64,000 nucleotides of DNA. Source: Myxococcales bacterium UBA1238 (GTDB taxonomy: Bacteria > Myxococcota_A > Bradymonadia > UBA7976 > UBA1532). Positions 26,166 to 34,536 of this stretch are shown piece after piece. The stretch is taken from NCBI GenBank assembly GCA_002309015.1, contig DBWM01000047.1, forward strand, positions 1-64,000, written 5' to 3'. The notes under the pieces are model-generated. The model saw only the letters and a list, made by a program, of their open reading frames with translations, was not told the origin of the DNA and made no database searches. Within the stretch, counting starts at the first letter, position 1; each line of letters begins with the position of its first letter. Both the position numbers and the translations under genes were made by a program.

Positions 26166-27225
26166 TCATGTGTTAGAAGAAGAGTTACAGATTCCCACTC
26201 CCGGGAGCACATATTGTCCCTGGCAAACAGCGGCTTTACCTGGATTGGGCGGCCATCTGGTCTGCGATCCCACACATTTTTGGGTCGATGAGATTCCTGC
26301 CTATCTACCCTGCGGCGAAGGCAACCATGTGTTCGTGCATGTGAAAAAATCGGGTCTGACCACACCGGCCATGGTGCAGGAGATGGCTCAGGCGGCCGGC
26401 ATCGCGCCGGGTGAGATCGGCGTTGCGGGGCGAAAAGATCGCTATGCGACGACCACGCAATGGATTTCGATGCCCTGCGATCCGGTCGATCCCAGGAATG
26501 AACAGATAGAGATTCTCGAAACCAAGCGACACACCAATAAGCTGCGGATGGGTCACTTAAAGGGGAATCGGTTTACGGTGCGCCTGAGCGATGTGGTGGA
26601 GGATGCAGCCCTTAAAATCGATGCCCTGATCGCCGAAATCAAAAAGGGAATCCCCAATTATTTCGGGCATCAGCGCATCAATGAGCGCGGTTTGTCGCAG
26701 GCTTATCACTTTGTGAATCACCCTCGGAAGCGCGTGAAGGATCCCAAGTTTTTGGCGAGCATCCTGCAGTCGGCGCATTTTAATTTTTATTTAGGTGAGC
26801 GCGTTCGCCGCCAGCAATTGCACAGCTGCTTTGAAGGGGATCTGTTAAAGAAGCGTGAGACCGGCGGTCTGTTTGTCTGTACCGATGCGGTTTGCGATCA
26901 GCTGAGAATGGATGCGGGCGAGATCGATTCGACGGGGCCGATGTGGGGTGGAAAGTCGCATCTGTTGCCTGCAGGCGAGATGTTTGAGCGGGAGGAGGCA
27001 GCGCTGCAGTCTTTAAAGCTTTCGCCCGAGGCGCTGAGAACCCTGGAACGCTTTGCGCCAGGTACCCGGAGGGTCAACCGCATTGTGCCCCAAAATATTG
27101 AATATCATTTGGAAAATCGGGATGTAATTCTCAAGTTTGAGCTGCCGGCGGGCGCTTTTGCGACGGTCGTTCTGGGCGAGCTGAGCCATGTGGATGCCGA
27201 TCTGCGTCACATGGAAGATGCGTGA
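26158..27225 (+). CDS. truD: tRNA pseudouridine(13) synthase TruD
   Basis: Protein of 355 aa. TruD signatures are present: GVAGRKDRYATTTQW (catalytic Asp in KDR), IPNYFGHQRINERG and NFYLGERVRRQQL. It isomerises U13 in tRNA-Glu. The start overlaps the Fe-S gene by 8 bp. The last 19 bp overlap the convergent DnaC-like gene. The TRUD insertion domain seems short compared with some family members. Confidence 0.92.
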   Translation: MCDHVLEEELQIPTPGSTYCPWQTAALPGLGGHLVCDPTHFWVDEIPAYLPCGEGNHVFVHVKKSGLTTPAMVQEMAQAAGIAPGEIGVAGRKDRYATTTQWISMPCDPVDPRNEQIEILETKRHTNKLRMGHLKGNRFTVRLSDVVEDAALKIDALIAEIKKGIPNYFGHQRINERGLSQAYHFVNHPRKRVKDPKFLASILQSAHFNFYLGERVRRQQLHSCFEGDLLKKRETGGLFVCTDAVCDQLRMDAGEIDSTGPMWGGKSHLLPAGEMFEREEAALQSLKLSPEALRTLERFAPGTRRVNRIVPQNIEYHLENRDVILKFELPAGAFATVVLGELSHVDADLRHMEDA

Positions 27226-28013
27226 TATCTGGCGGAAGGGCTCAGCTGTAATCGGTAGTCTTTGCCCATGACAGGGCGTGCGTCGCACATCTCCCTTAAA
27301 CGCGAATAAATGCGCTCACCTACGCGGGATTCGAGGCTGACCTGGTTCTGCTCAGGCGAAGGATAGAGGTTGGTGGTAAAGAGCGTGGTGCGATGTGCGT
27401 TGTATCGCTTGCTGATCAACTCATCGAGGATGCTCTGTTCCCAGTCGCTGCCTCTGTTTTTGCCCAATTCATCGATGGCGAGTACTGGGACCTGAACGAG
27501 GGGCTCAAGGACGCGATCGGTCGATCCGAGCTCGCCGAAACGGGCGCGCAAATCCGACAAAAGATGCATAAATTCAACGAATTTGGCGCGAATGCCTCGA
27601 TGCAGGATCAGATGGCGCAGAATGGCGATCGTCAGATGCGTTTTGCCTGTGCCGCAGGGGCCATAATACAAAATGCCAGGCTGGCCGATCTCAAATTCCT
27701 GTGCAAAGCGATAGGCGTGCTGCCTTAAACTGCTTTTGATGGGATCGCCTTTGACATCAAAGCTTTGAAAGGTGGCATTCGCGTAATGTCCTGGGATGCC
27801 TGCCTGGTTGAACCATTCAATACATCGATCCAGCGACGTGCAACTACACGGTTTGACTACGGAATATCCCCGTTCGTCCTTGGTAAACAGATAGCCGGTG
27901 TTGTTACAGATGGGGCAGATTTCCTGGCAGACGCATCTCTTCGCGCGCGCAAAATCGCCGCTGCGTTCGACCAAAACCTTCGTTGCACCACAAAGATTAC
28001 ATTCACGAATCAC
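27207..28013 (-). CDS. DnaC/IstB-like ATPase with N-terminal zinc-finger-like region
   Basis: Protein of 268 aa, AAA+ ATPase of the DnaC type. The N-terminus carries a run of Cys pairs (CNLCG, CVCQEICPICNNTGY, KPCSC) that looks like a zinc-ribbon. Walker A is YGPCGTGKTHLTI, Walker B is VLAIDELGK, and LFTTNLYPSPE is the sensor region. The GTG at 28013 is chosen since it overlaps the preceding TGA (GTGA) and has GGAG 8 bp upstream. DnaC-type proteins load replicative helicase; the location in the gyrB operon beside the origin supports such a role rather than an IS-borne helper. No transposase is nearby. Confidence 0.8.
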   Translation of the reverse strand: MIRECNLCGATKVLVERSGDFARAKRCVCQEICPICNNTGYLFTKDERGYSVVKPCSCTSLDRCIEWFNQAGIPGHYANATFQSFDVKGDPIKSSLRQHAYRFAQEFEIGQPGILYYGPCGTGKTHLTIAILRHLILHRGIRAKFVEFMHLLSDLRARFGELGSTDRVLEPLVQVPVLAIDELGKNRGSDWEQSILDELISKRYNAHRTTLFTTNLYPSPEQNQVSLESRVGERIYSRLREMCDARPVMGKDYRLQLSPSARYHASSM

Positions 28014-28642
28014 CAGCCATCTCCTACCGTCAGAATGAGCTCCGGCAACGAGGCATAGCGGCGAATCTGTTTCCATAACAACGCATGTGAAACAGAGGGA
28101 TCCTGTGTGGGACAGGAGGCGAGCGTCGCTTTGACCTTTTGCCTGAGCGTCTGAATGACTCCTGCATCGATGTGATGTAAAGACCAAAGATACAGATCGC
28201 GATTTAAGGTTTCAAGGCCTTCCTGGGGATCGTAAGGTTGATCGCGCAGGGTTTGAACACCATTGAGCGCAAGCTGAAAAAGCTGTGCCAAATCCGGAGT
28301 TGTGCATTTTCTTTGGGCTTGCTCGATGGCGTGAATCAGGCGGTCCCAGGACTGAGCGAGCGTTTGAGAAGTCTCTTGGGGGTGATCTGACGGGCGACCG
28401 ATCTGGTTTTCGCGCCACAGCCTGGCCATCTGATCGACCGCCGGGCGCACATAGGCGAGGGAGCGCACGCGTGAAGGTGGATTCTCAAAGGCGCGATCGA
28501 TGCCTTCAAGAACAATTTCTACTGGAATTCCGGCACGTTCCCAGGCTTCAACCAGCGATAGATCTTTGGCTGAAAGCATTAACCCGCTGCCCGAATGCTC
28601 CAGAAAACGGGCTTCGATCGCGTTGAGGTAAGGCGCGTTCAC
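28010..28642 (-). CDS. Conserved-looking orphan between gyrB and DnaC-like ATPase
   Basis: Protein of 210 aa, soluble and helical, no signal peptide. The N-terminal part (LSLVEAWERAGIPVEIVLEGIDRAF, then RVRSLAYVRPAV) reads like a small helical DNA-replication accessory domain, and similar proteins accompany DnaC-like ATPases in deltaproteobacteria as I recall; I cannot name the family. It overlaps gyrB upstream and the ATPase downstream by 4 bp each, so the two products are probably made in fixed ratio and may form a complex. Confidence 0.65.
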   Translation of the reverse strand: MNAPYLNAIEARFLEHSGSGLMLSAKDLSLVEAWERAGIPVEIVLEGIDRAFENPPSRVRSLAYVRPAVDQMARLWRENQIGRPSDHPQETSQTLAQSWDRLIHAIEQAQRKCTTPDLAQLFQLALNGVQTLRDQPYDPQEGLETLNRDLYLWSLHHIDAGVIQTLRQKVKATLASCPTQDPSVSHALLWKQIRRYASLPELILTVGDGW

Positions 28643-31197
28643 ACGTCCAGGTTCTTCACGTAAATGGCGTTTTCTTCAATGAATTTGCGCCTTGGCTCGA
28701 CTTGATCGCCCATGAGGAGTGTGAAAATGCCGTTGGCTTCTTCGCTGTCTTCGAGCCGCACCTGGAGCAGGTTGCGCATTTCGGGATCCATGGTGGTGTC
28801 CCAAAGCTGCTCGGGATTCATTTCACCGAGGCCCTTGTATCGCTGAATGCTTAAGCCCTTGCGCGCCTGGATTTTGAGTTGCTCCAAAAGTGCAGCTAAC
28901 GTGCTGACTTCAAAAGACTTTTCTCCCGATGCGACTTCGATGGCTTCGAATCCGATGAGACCGCGAATCAGCTGGTAAGCTTCCAATGCTTTGCGCCAAT
29001 GCCTCGATCTTAAGACATCCAGGTTTAAGTCTGTGGTGCGTTCGCTGCCGTTTAAACGCGAAGAGGCGACGATGCCCCAACTGCCCGCTGCCGTTTCGGA
29101 ATCGAGAGAATTGAGTTGCTTGAAGTCCAGGCGAATGGGCAGCTCGCCGGGGTATATCTCTACGATTTTATTGGACAATCTGGTCTTTAAATCGGCAATC
29201 TTTTCGGCATCTGCAAAATCGTCGTTGCTCACATTGAGCTCAAGCGCCGCTTCGAGCACCCTTGCATCCCCGCGATGCTGGCAGTTTTGCAGTTCGCGGA
29301 AATACTCCAGCAGATGGTCCATCAGATGCGATAAGTCATCACCCTGCACCAGCTGTTGATCGTGACAGCGAATCTGGCAGTTGTGGGCTGCGGTGTTGAC
29401 CAGAAACTCCTCCAGGGCCGCTTCATCCTTCAGGTAAGTCACATTTGACTTGCCTTTGGCATCCGTGTTGGCGCCGGATTTGCCTTTTTTAACGCCGAAC
29501 AGCGGGGGCTGGGCGATGTAAAGGAAGCCACGGCGGATGATTTCGGGCATCTGGCGATAGAAGAAGGTGAGCAACAGCGTGCGAATATGGGAGCCGTCCA
29601 CATCGGCATCGGTCATGACGATGATCTTGTGGTAACGTAAGCTGTTGATATCAAAGCCGTTATTGCCGTTTTCTTCGCCGATGTCGATGCCGGTTCCGAG
29701 GGCGCGGATGAGCGTCGCGATGGTCTCGCTGCTCAGCATTTTGTCCTGATGGACGCGCTCGACGTTCAGGATTTTGCCGCGCAGGGGGAGGATGGCCTGG
29801 AACTGGCGCTCGCGGCCCTGCTTTGCGGATCCGCCTGCGGAGTCACCCTCGACGATGAAGAGTTCGGCCTCTTCGGGCGATTTTGTGGTGCAGTCAGCCA
29901 GTTTGCCAGGCAAGGCGGCGGAGTCCAGAGGGCCTTTTCGGCGCACCAGTTCGCGGGCTTTGCGGGCGGCTTCGCGGGCTCGGGCGGCCAGGATCGTCTT
30001 GTCGATGATGGCGTGGGCCTCGGCGGGATGCTCGAGCAGCCATGTGGTCAGTTCTTCGGTGACGGCCGCAGCGATAACCGGCTTAACTTCAGACGAGACA
30101 AGCTTTTCTTTGGTTTGCCCATTGAATTTGGGATCGGGCAGCTTGACCGAAATGACGGCCGTGAGCCCTTCGCGGATGTCTTCGCCTTTGAGGGGATCTT
30201 TGAGGTTTTTGAAGAGCCCTTCGTTTTGACCGTATTGGTTAATGACGCGGGTCAGCGCTTCCCTGAAGCCCGTGAGATGCGTGCCGCCGTCGCGGTTGCG
30301 GATGTTGTTGGCGAAGCAATGCGTGTCTTCGCGAACCGAATCGCTCCATTGCATCGCGATTTCGACGGTGATGTCGTCGCGGGTGGTCGTAAAATGGATG
30401 GGCGGCTTGTGGATGGGGACGACGTTGGCGTTGAGATGCTCCACGAAGGAAGCGATGCCGCCCTCATAGCAAAAATGGTATTCCTTTCCTTCGTCGCGCT
30501 CGTCGTAGAGATCGATCTGAACTCCGCGATTTAAAAAGGAAAGTTCGCGCAGCCGCTGGGATAATGTGGAGAGGCTGAAATCGTTGCGGGGGCCGTTTTC
30601 GTCGTCGCGCAATACGAAGACGGTGCGATCGGGCCAGAAGCGGATCATCGTGCCCGTGCGCGCTGTTTCGCCCACCTTTTCGAGGGGCGCGTCAGGTTGG
30701 CCTTTGTGATAAGTTTGACGGAAGATCCCGCCTTCGCGGCAGATTTCGAGCAGCAGTTTTTCGGAGAGCGCGTTGACGCAGGAGATGCCTACGCCGTGCA
30801 GACCGCCGGAGACTTTATAGGAGTTGTCATCAAATTTACCGCCTGCGTGCAAAACGGTCATGATGACTTCGGCGGCGGAGCGCCCTTCTTCGTGATGGAT
30901 GCCAACGGGGATGCCGCGCCCGTTGTCTTCGACGCTGCAGCTGCCGTCCAGATAGAGGCGGACGATCACGCGGTTGCAGTAACCGGCGAGCGCTTCGTCG
31001 ATGGCATTGTCGACGGCTTCATACACCAATTGATGGAGACCGGTGCCATCTTCTGTGTCACCGATATACATGCCCGGACGAACGCGGACAGCCTCTAACC
31101 CCTTTAAAACCTTAATATTATCGGCGTTATAGGTCTTGGCTGCTTCTGATGCGCTGAGCGTGGGTTCAGTGACGGCAACATCTTGTTCTTCGCTCAT
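28639..31197 (-). CDS. gyrB: DNA gyrase subunit B
   Basis: Protein of 852 aa. GHKL ATPase: VYEAVDNAIDEALAGYC, DNGRGIPVG, GGLHGVGISC. TOPRIM: VEGDSAGGSAKQGRERQ and DADVDGSHIRTLLLTFFYRQ; C-terminal QRYKGLGEMNPEQLW. A ~170-residue insert within the TOPRIM region, seen in many Gram-negative GyrB proteins, is present. With GyrA it introduces negative supercoils. It is in the rpmH-to-dnaC chain, with 4-bp overlaps both sides. gyrA is not in the window. The N-terminal extension of ~25 residues is Ala/Glu-rich. Confidence 0.97.
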   Translation of the reverse strand: MSEEQDVAVTEPTLSASEAAKTYNADNIKVLKGLEAVRVRPGMYIGDTEDGTGLHQLVYEAVDNAIDEALAGYCNRVIVRLYLDGSCSVEDNGRGIPVGIHHEEGRSAAEVIMTVLHAGGKFDDNSYKVSGGLHGVGISCVNALSEKLLLEICREGGIFRQTYHKGQPDAPLEKVGETARTGTMIRFWPDRTVFVLRDDENGPRNDFSLSTLSQRLRELSFLNRGVQIDLYDERDEGKEYHFCYEGGIASFVEHLNANVVPIHKPPIHFTTTRDDITVEIAMQWSDSVREDTHCFANNIRNRDGGTHLTGFREALTRVINQYGQNEGLFKNLKDPLKGEDIREGLTAVISVKLPDPKFNGQTKEKLVSSEVKPVIAAAVTEELTTWLLEHPAEAHAIIDKTILAARAREAARKARELVRRKGPLDSAALPGKLADCTTKSPEEAELFIVEGDSAGGSAKQGRERQFQAILPLRGKILNVERVHQDKMLSSETIATLIRALGTGIDIGEENGNNGFDINSLRYHKIIVMTDADVDGSHIRTLLLTFFYRQMPEIIRRGFLYIAQPPLFGVKKGKSGANTDAKGKSNVTYLKDEAALEEFLVNTAAHNCQIRCHDQQLVQGDDLSHLMDHLLEYFRELQNCQHRGDARVLEAALELNVSNDDFADAEKIADLKTRLSNKIVEIYPGELPIRLDFKQLNSLDSETAAGSWGIVASSRLNGSERTTDLNLDVLRSRHWRKALEAYQLIRGLIGFEAIEVASGEKSFEVSTLAALLEQLKIQARKGLSIQRYKGLGEMNPEQLWDTTMDPEMRNLLQVRLEDSEEANGIFTLLMGDQVEPRRKFIEENAIYVKNLDV

Positions 31198-31655
31198 CGG
31201 GACTCTCCGTTGGTGGGTTCGATGAGGAGCAGGCGCTGACCTTCGTTACCTTCGCTTCGGGTTGAAATGGAAGCGTTTTTCATGAGAGCGGTGTGAACCA
31301 CGCGGCGTTCTGCAGGCGTCAGGGAATCGAGGACAGCGCGGCGTCCGGATCGAGCGACCGCGCGGGCTGCATCCTGAGCGACCGTCTCTAAAAGGGGTTG
31401 GCGCTGCAGGTAACCGCCGCCCACATCGATGACACACCGGCAGCGGTGATCTTCGTCTCTGTTGGCGACCTGATTGATGATGGTGTTGAATGCGGCCGTC
31501 AGTTCCGGATGGCGCTTGAATTGCGCTATATCTCCATCTAGTTGAAATAAAAGGAGATTTTCTTCCGGCGCAGAAGCGTGGACGTTGACATGGGCGCCGA
31601 GACGCTGAAACAGTCCGCGCAAAAAGTCTTCACCCGTTTTATTTTGCTTTTGCAT
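31194..31655 (-). CDS. khpB: KhpB/Jag-type KH-R3H RNA-binding protein
   Basis: Protein of 153 aa. A KH-like half (LFQLDGDIAQFKRHPELTAAF, CRCVIDVGGGYLQRQPLL) is followed by an R3H domain with R-x3-H in ERRVVHTALM. It lacks the N-terminal Jag_N domain of Firmicutes Jag/KhpB. Single-stranded nucleic-acid binding is expected; in other bacteria the partner KhpA and cell-division mRNAs are targets. Position after yidC is the widespread one. It overlaps yidC by 17 bp and gyrB by 4 bp. Confidence 0.85.
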   Translation of the reverse strand: MQKQNKTGEDFLRGLFQRLGAHVNVHASAPEENLLLFQLDGDIAQFKRHPELTAAFNTIINQVANRDEDHRCRCVIDVGGGYLQRQPLLETVAQDAARAVARSGRRAVLDSLTPAERRVVHTALMKNASISTRSEGNEGQRLLLIEPTNGESR

Positions 31656-33396
31656 GGCTCGAACTCGCTGTGGCCGCTGGGGTTGATTGCGTTTTCTTTA
31701 ACAGCCAATACTGCTGGATGATGCCCAAAATGGTATTGACTGTGATGTAAAGCACAAGGCCGCTGGGCAAAAAGAGCATCATGAGCGTCATCATGACCGG
31801 CATGATGTACATCATGGCTTTTTGTTGCGCGCCTCCCGGTGCGCTGGGGTTGATCTTCATCTGAGCGAGCATCAACACACCGAGCAGCAGAGGGAAGATG
31901 TAGTAGGGGTCTTGTTTAGATAAGTCTTGAATCCAAAAGATAAAATCCGCCTGGTAAAGCTCAACTGCAGTATAGATGGAGCGATAGAGCGCAAAGTAAA
32001 TCGGCATCATGATCAGCATGGGCAGGCAGCCCGCCATGGGATTGACTTTGTTATCGCGATACAAAGCCATCATCTCTTCCTGCAGCTTGACCTGATTATT
32101 CTTGTATTTTTCCTGAATCTCTTTCATGCGCGGCTGGATGACGCGCATGGCTGCCATCGACTGATACTGCTTATGTGTTAACGGCAGAGTGAGCAGTTTC
32201 ACCACGATCGTCAGCAGAATGATCGCAACACCCCAGTTGGTAAATACCGAATAAAAAAGGCGTAACAGCCACAGCATGGGGATGCAGATGATGCCGAAGA
32301 AGCCAAAATCGATGGCATCTTTCAGAGGCGGATCATTCTGGCGCAATACATCTAATTTCTTGGGGCCCATAAAGAGGCGGAAACTGATGGTTTCCGATTG
32401 TCCCGGGCGGACTTCGCGCGGTTTCATATCGAGTTTGGAAACCACAAAATCGAAGCCAGAAGGCAGAGTTTGGTGAGCTAAACCCGCTTGCTCTGCACCC
32501 ACAAAGAATTCACACGCGTCCGCATCTCCCGATTGAGGGATGACGGCATTCATAAAATAGCGGTTGTCTACGCCGGACCAGGCGATCGCATCGTTAAATC
32601 TTGTGGGATCATCGGGATCTTCGAGATCGCTGCGGATCGACTGGAGGCCGGAGCGCTCAAAATCGGATGCGCGCCTGCAGATGGCCTCAAAGCGATGGAT
32701 GGGCGGCATAAACATAGAAAAAAAGCCGCCGGAAGAATGTGTTAAGTTTTCGGCACCGCGGTTGACGATCGAGAGATCAAAGGGGATCGCATTTGAGCCC
32801 TGGTTTTCGAGCGAAAGGGTGACATCGAGCGCGTAGGGAATATTGGCTTTTTTAAAGATGCGCTTGACGGTGATGCCGGTTTGCGAGTCGGTCCAGCGCA
32901 GTTCAGCCTGCTGATCGCTCGAAGAGGCGAGCTGATAATCGCCGTGAACGGGGCGTCCTGCGAGCTTGAGATTGATGAGCGGCGGTAAAAAGAGGCCTTC
33001 CTGGGTTTCCTGTGTGAGGGCGTCTACAAAACGAAACGGGATTTCGCTTTCTTTTCCGTCGGCGAGGACTTTGGAACGATATTGGGGTTCATCCAGAATG
33101 GCGGCTGCAATCTGGCCGTCGTCGTTTGTGAGTTCAAACGCGATTTCTTTTGGCGTAGAAAGGGTTGCAATCGTACGGCGTTCGATGGGCTGTTCGCTCG
33201 TTTCGGCCGGAATCTGTGGATTCTGCGGCGCTTTTGGGGCCTCGTCGGCGGTTTGTTCGATGCCCGCATCGGCAGGGGTTACAGGCGCAACTTGAGGATT
33301 GGGCGCAAAAAAACTTTGCCAGACGAGCAAAAGGATGCCCGACAGTGCAACGACCAAAAGTAAGCGCTTTTGATCGTTTTCATTCCCTTGATTCAT
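31639..33396 (-). CDS. yidC: Membrane protein insertase YidC
   Basis: Protein of 585 aa with the Gram-negative layout: N-terminal signal-anchor helix (LLLVVALSGILLLVWQ), large periplasmic beta domain (~60-350), then five conserved helices with LTIVVKLLTLPLTHKQYQSM, NPMAGCLPMLIMMPIYFALY and the final VNTILGIIQQYWLLKK. The cytoplasmic loop has KEIQEKYKNNQVKLQEEMMALY. It inserts proteins with or without SecYEG. The C-terminal tail is Thr/Ala/Ser-rich. It overlaps yidD by 4 bp. Confidence 0.97.
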   Translation of the reverse strand: MNQGNENDQKRLLLVVALSGILLLVWQSFFAPNPQVAPVTPADAGIEQTADEAPKAPQNPQIPAETSEQPIERRTIATLSTPKEIAFELTNDDGQIAAAILDEPQYRSKVLADGKESEIPFRFVDALTQETQEGLFLPPLINLKLAGRPVHGDYQLASSSDQQAELRWTDSQTGITVKRIFKKANIPYALDVTLSLENQGSNAIPFDLSIVNRGAENLTHSSGGFFSMFMPPIHRFEAICRRASDFERSGLQSIRSDLEDPDDPTRFNDAIAWSGVDNRYFMNAVIPQSGDADACEFFVGAEQAGLAHQTLPSGFDFVVSKLDMKPREVRPGQSETISFRLFMGPKKLDVLRQNDPPLKDAIDFGFFGIICIPMLWLLRLFYSVFTNWGVAIILLTIVVKLLTLPLTHKQYQSMAAMRVIQPRMKEIQEKYKNNQVKLQEEMMALYRDNKVNPMAGCLPMLIMMPIYFALYRSIYTAVELYQADFIFWIQDLSKQDPYYIFPLLLGVLMLAQMKINPSAPGGAQQKAMMYIMPVMMTLMMLFLPSGLVLYITVNTILGIIQQYWLLKKTQSTPAATASSSHAKAK

Positions 33397-33617
33397 GGTC
33401 GATCCACGGGGTCATAGCCGCCTGGGTGCCAGGGGTGACAGCGCAGGAGGCGTCGCAGGGTGCGCCAGGTACCGCCCCAGAAACCGTGAAGTTGGTAGGC
33501 TTCCGCAGCGTAGGCAGAGCATGAAGGTGTAAATCGGCAGCAGGGTGGAAGCCACGGAGAAATGAGTCGTTGATATAAGCGAATCAGCAAAATCGCAAAC
33601 GAGGCCATCAGCTTCAC
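33393..33617 (-). CDS. yidD: Membrane protein insertion efficiency factor YidD
   Basis: Protein of 74 aa. The family signature LYQRLISPWLPPCCRFTPSC, then SAYAAEAYQLHG and RCHPWHPGGYDPV, is complete. It is a small membrane-associated factor that supports YidC-dependent insertion. Both ends overlap neighbours by 4 bp (rnpA, yidC), as in the classical rpmH-rnpA-yidD-yidC order. Confidence 0.95.
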   Translation of the reverse strand: MKLMASFAILLIRLYQRLISPWLPPCCRFTPSCSAYAAEAYQLHGFWGGTWRTLRRLLRCHPWHPGGYDPVDRP

Positions 33618-34012
33618 CGCCGGGGACGGTTTTCCCGTCGCCGATCCGATCGAAACATTTCCACGAGGCGGCGCGTAACCGCATCCAATTCACAAACGAC
33701 GCTCGCATATTGCAGGGCTTGCGTTTCTTGCCGGGCAACGAAAACAAAATCGAAACCCTGCGTTGGATCTCCCACGCTTTTTCGAAATGCTTCGCGCAAC
33801 AAGCGCTTGATTTTATTACGAAAACAGGCGTGGCCCACTTTCGTTGAAACGGTAATACCGAGGCGCTTGATGCGTTCTGCATTGGGACGGGCATAAACGA
33901 TGAAATGCTCCGTCACCACTCGCCTGCCGCTGCGTTGAACTGCAAGAAATTCGCGTCGTTTTCTTAGGCGCAGTCGCTTTGGAAAGGCCTCGCAATGAGG
34001 CGAGGCTTTCAC
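33614..34012 (-). CDS. rnpA: Ribonuclease P protein component
   Basis: Protein of about 132 aa, basic. FPKRLRLRKRREF is the usual N-terminus, and VSTKVGHACFRNKIKRLLRE contains the RNR-type RNA-binding helix. It pairs with RNase P RNA to mature tRNA 5' ends. The GTG at 34012 forms a GTGA overlap with the rpmH stop; a GTG at 34039 with an AAAAGG site upstream is an alternative. RNase P RNA was not found in this window. Confidence 0.92.
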   Translation of the reverse strand: MKASPHCEAFPKRLRLRKRREFLAVQRSGRRVVTEHFIVYARPNAERIKRLGITVSTKVGHACFRNKIKRLLREAFRKSVGDPTQGFDFVFVARQETQALQYASVVCELDAVTRRLVEMFRSDRRRENRPRR

Positions 34013-34161
34013 TTGTGGTAAGCGGTCACCGCAATGCACTTGCGGCCTTTTTGGCGACGGCTGTTCAAAACTTTACGGCCACCTTTGGTAGCCATGCGGG
34101 CTCGAAAGCCGTGGGTCCGAAGACGAGGGAGATTATGGGGCTGAAAAGTACGCTTCGACAT
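34009..34161 (-). CDS. rpmH: 50S ribosomal protein L34
   Basis: Read directly: a 50-codon ORF starting MSKRTFQPHNLPRLRTHGFR and continuing RARMATKGGRKVLNSRRQKG, then GRKCIAVTAYHK. This matches L34, slightly longer than the usual 44-47 aa because of the C-terminal tail. GGAG lies 8 bp before the ATG. It heads the eight-gene minus operon and is divergent from dnaA across the probable origin. Confidence 0.97.
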   Translation of the reverse strand: MSKRTFQPHNLPRLRTHGFRARMATKGGRKVLNSRRQKGRKCIAVTAYHK

Positions 34162-34311
34162 CGTGTAACTCCGGCTGCGGTAAAAAGCGCAGCAGATTTC
34201 AAAAATAAGCGCGAAAGGAAAGCATGATTTGGGCCAAAAGTCAACAGTTCTGCGTCAAAAGCGCGAGGGCGTTTTGGGGATGATTTGGGTTCACCCCGGT
34301 TCTGAACCGGT

Positions 34312-34320
34312 TTATCCACA
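34312..34320 (+). promoter_or_regulatory. DnaA box (perfect consensus)
   Basis: TTATCCACA, identical to the high-affinity DnaA box, 217 bp upstream of the chosen dnaA start. It may serve replication initiation and dnaA autoregulation. Confidence 0.75.
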
Positions 34321-34356
34321 GGTATCGGGGTTAAATGCTTTTGAATTTCAGCCTAT

Positions 34357-34373
34357 TGTGGACCTGTGGAAAA
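34357..34373 (-). promoter_or_regulatory. Two weak DnaA-box-like sites
   Basis: TGTGGACCT (34357-34365) and TGTGGAAAA (34365-34373) resemble the reverse box TGTGGATAA, with two or three and one mismatches. They abut each other and are in opposite orientation to the perfect box 37 bp away. Confidence 0.4.
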
Positions 34374-34536
34374 TTTTGATTGTTTCCAAATGCGTCTGGT
34401 TGCATAAAGCGGCGCGTCAGCGGTTTTGCCGAGCCGCGATTTTAAAATTTTGAGTTTCACGCCTCAATATGGAGCGCTGGTCCAAAGCGCGTGCAGATTG
34501 CGCGCAGGCGTTGTTGGTGCCGGCGATGGATTATCC

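Larger units (their letters stand above)
34162..34536. other. Probable oriC / rpmH-dnaA divergent region
   Basis: A 375-bp gene-free gap between divergent rpmH and dnaA, a common origin location. It contains a perfect TTATCCACA DnaA box (34312-34320) and two reverse-oriented near-boxes (34357-34373), followed by AT-rich runs (AAATTTTGATTG; GATTTTAAAATTTTGAG at about 34440-34455) that could be unwinding elements. Only one perfect box is a modest number, so part of the origin may be elsewhere, e.g. near gyrB. Promoters for rpmH and dnaA should also lie here. Confidence 0.6.

Noticed and set aside
27207..28013. DnaC/IstB-like gene as an insertion-sequence helper
   Set aside because: No IS21-type transposase, terminal inverted repeats or target duplication nearby; it is embedded in the gyrB operon by overlaps.
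34426..34536. N-terminal extension of DnaA
   Set aside because: Residues do not resemble DnaA domain I, and the segment overlaps the origin region; GTG at 34537 fits better.
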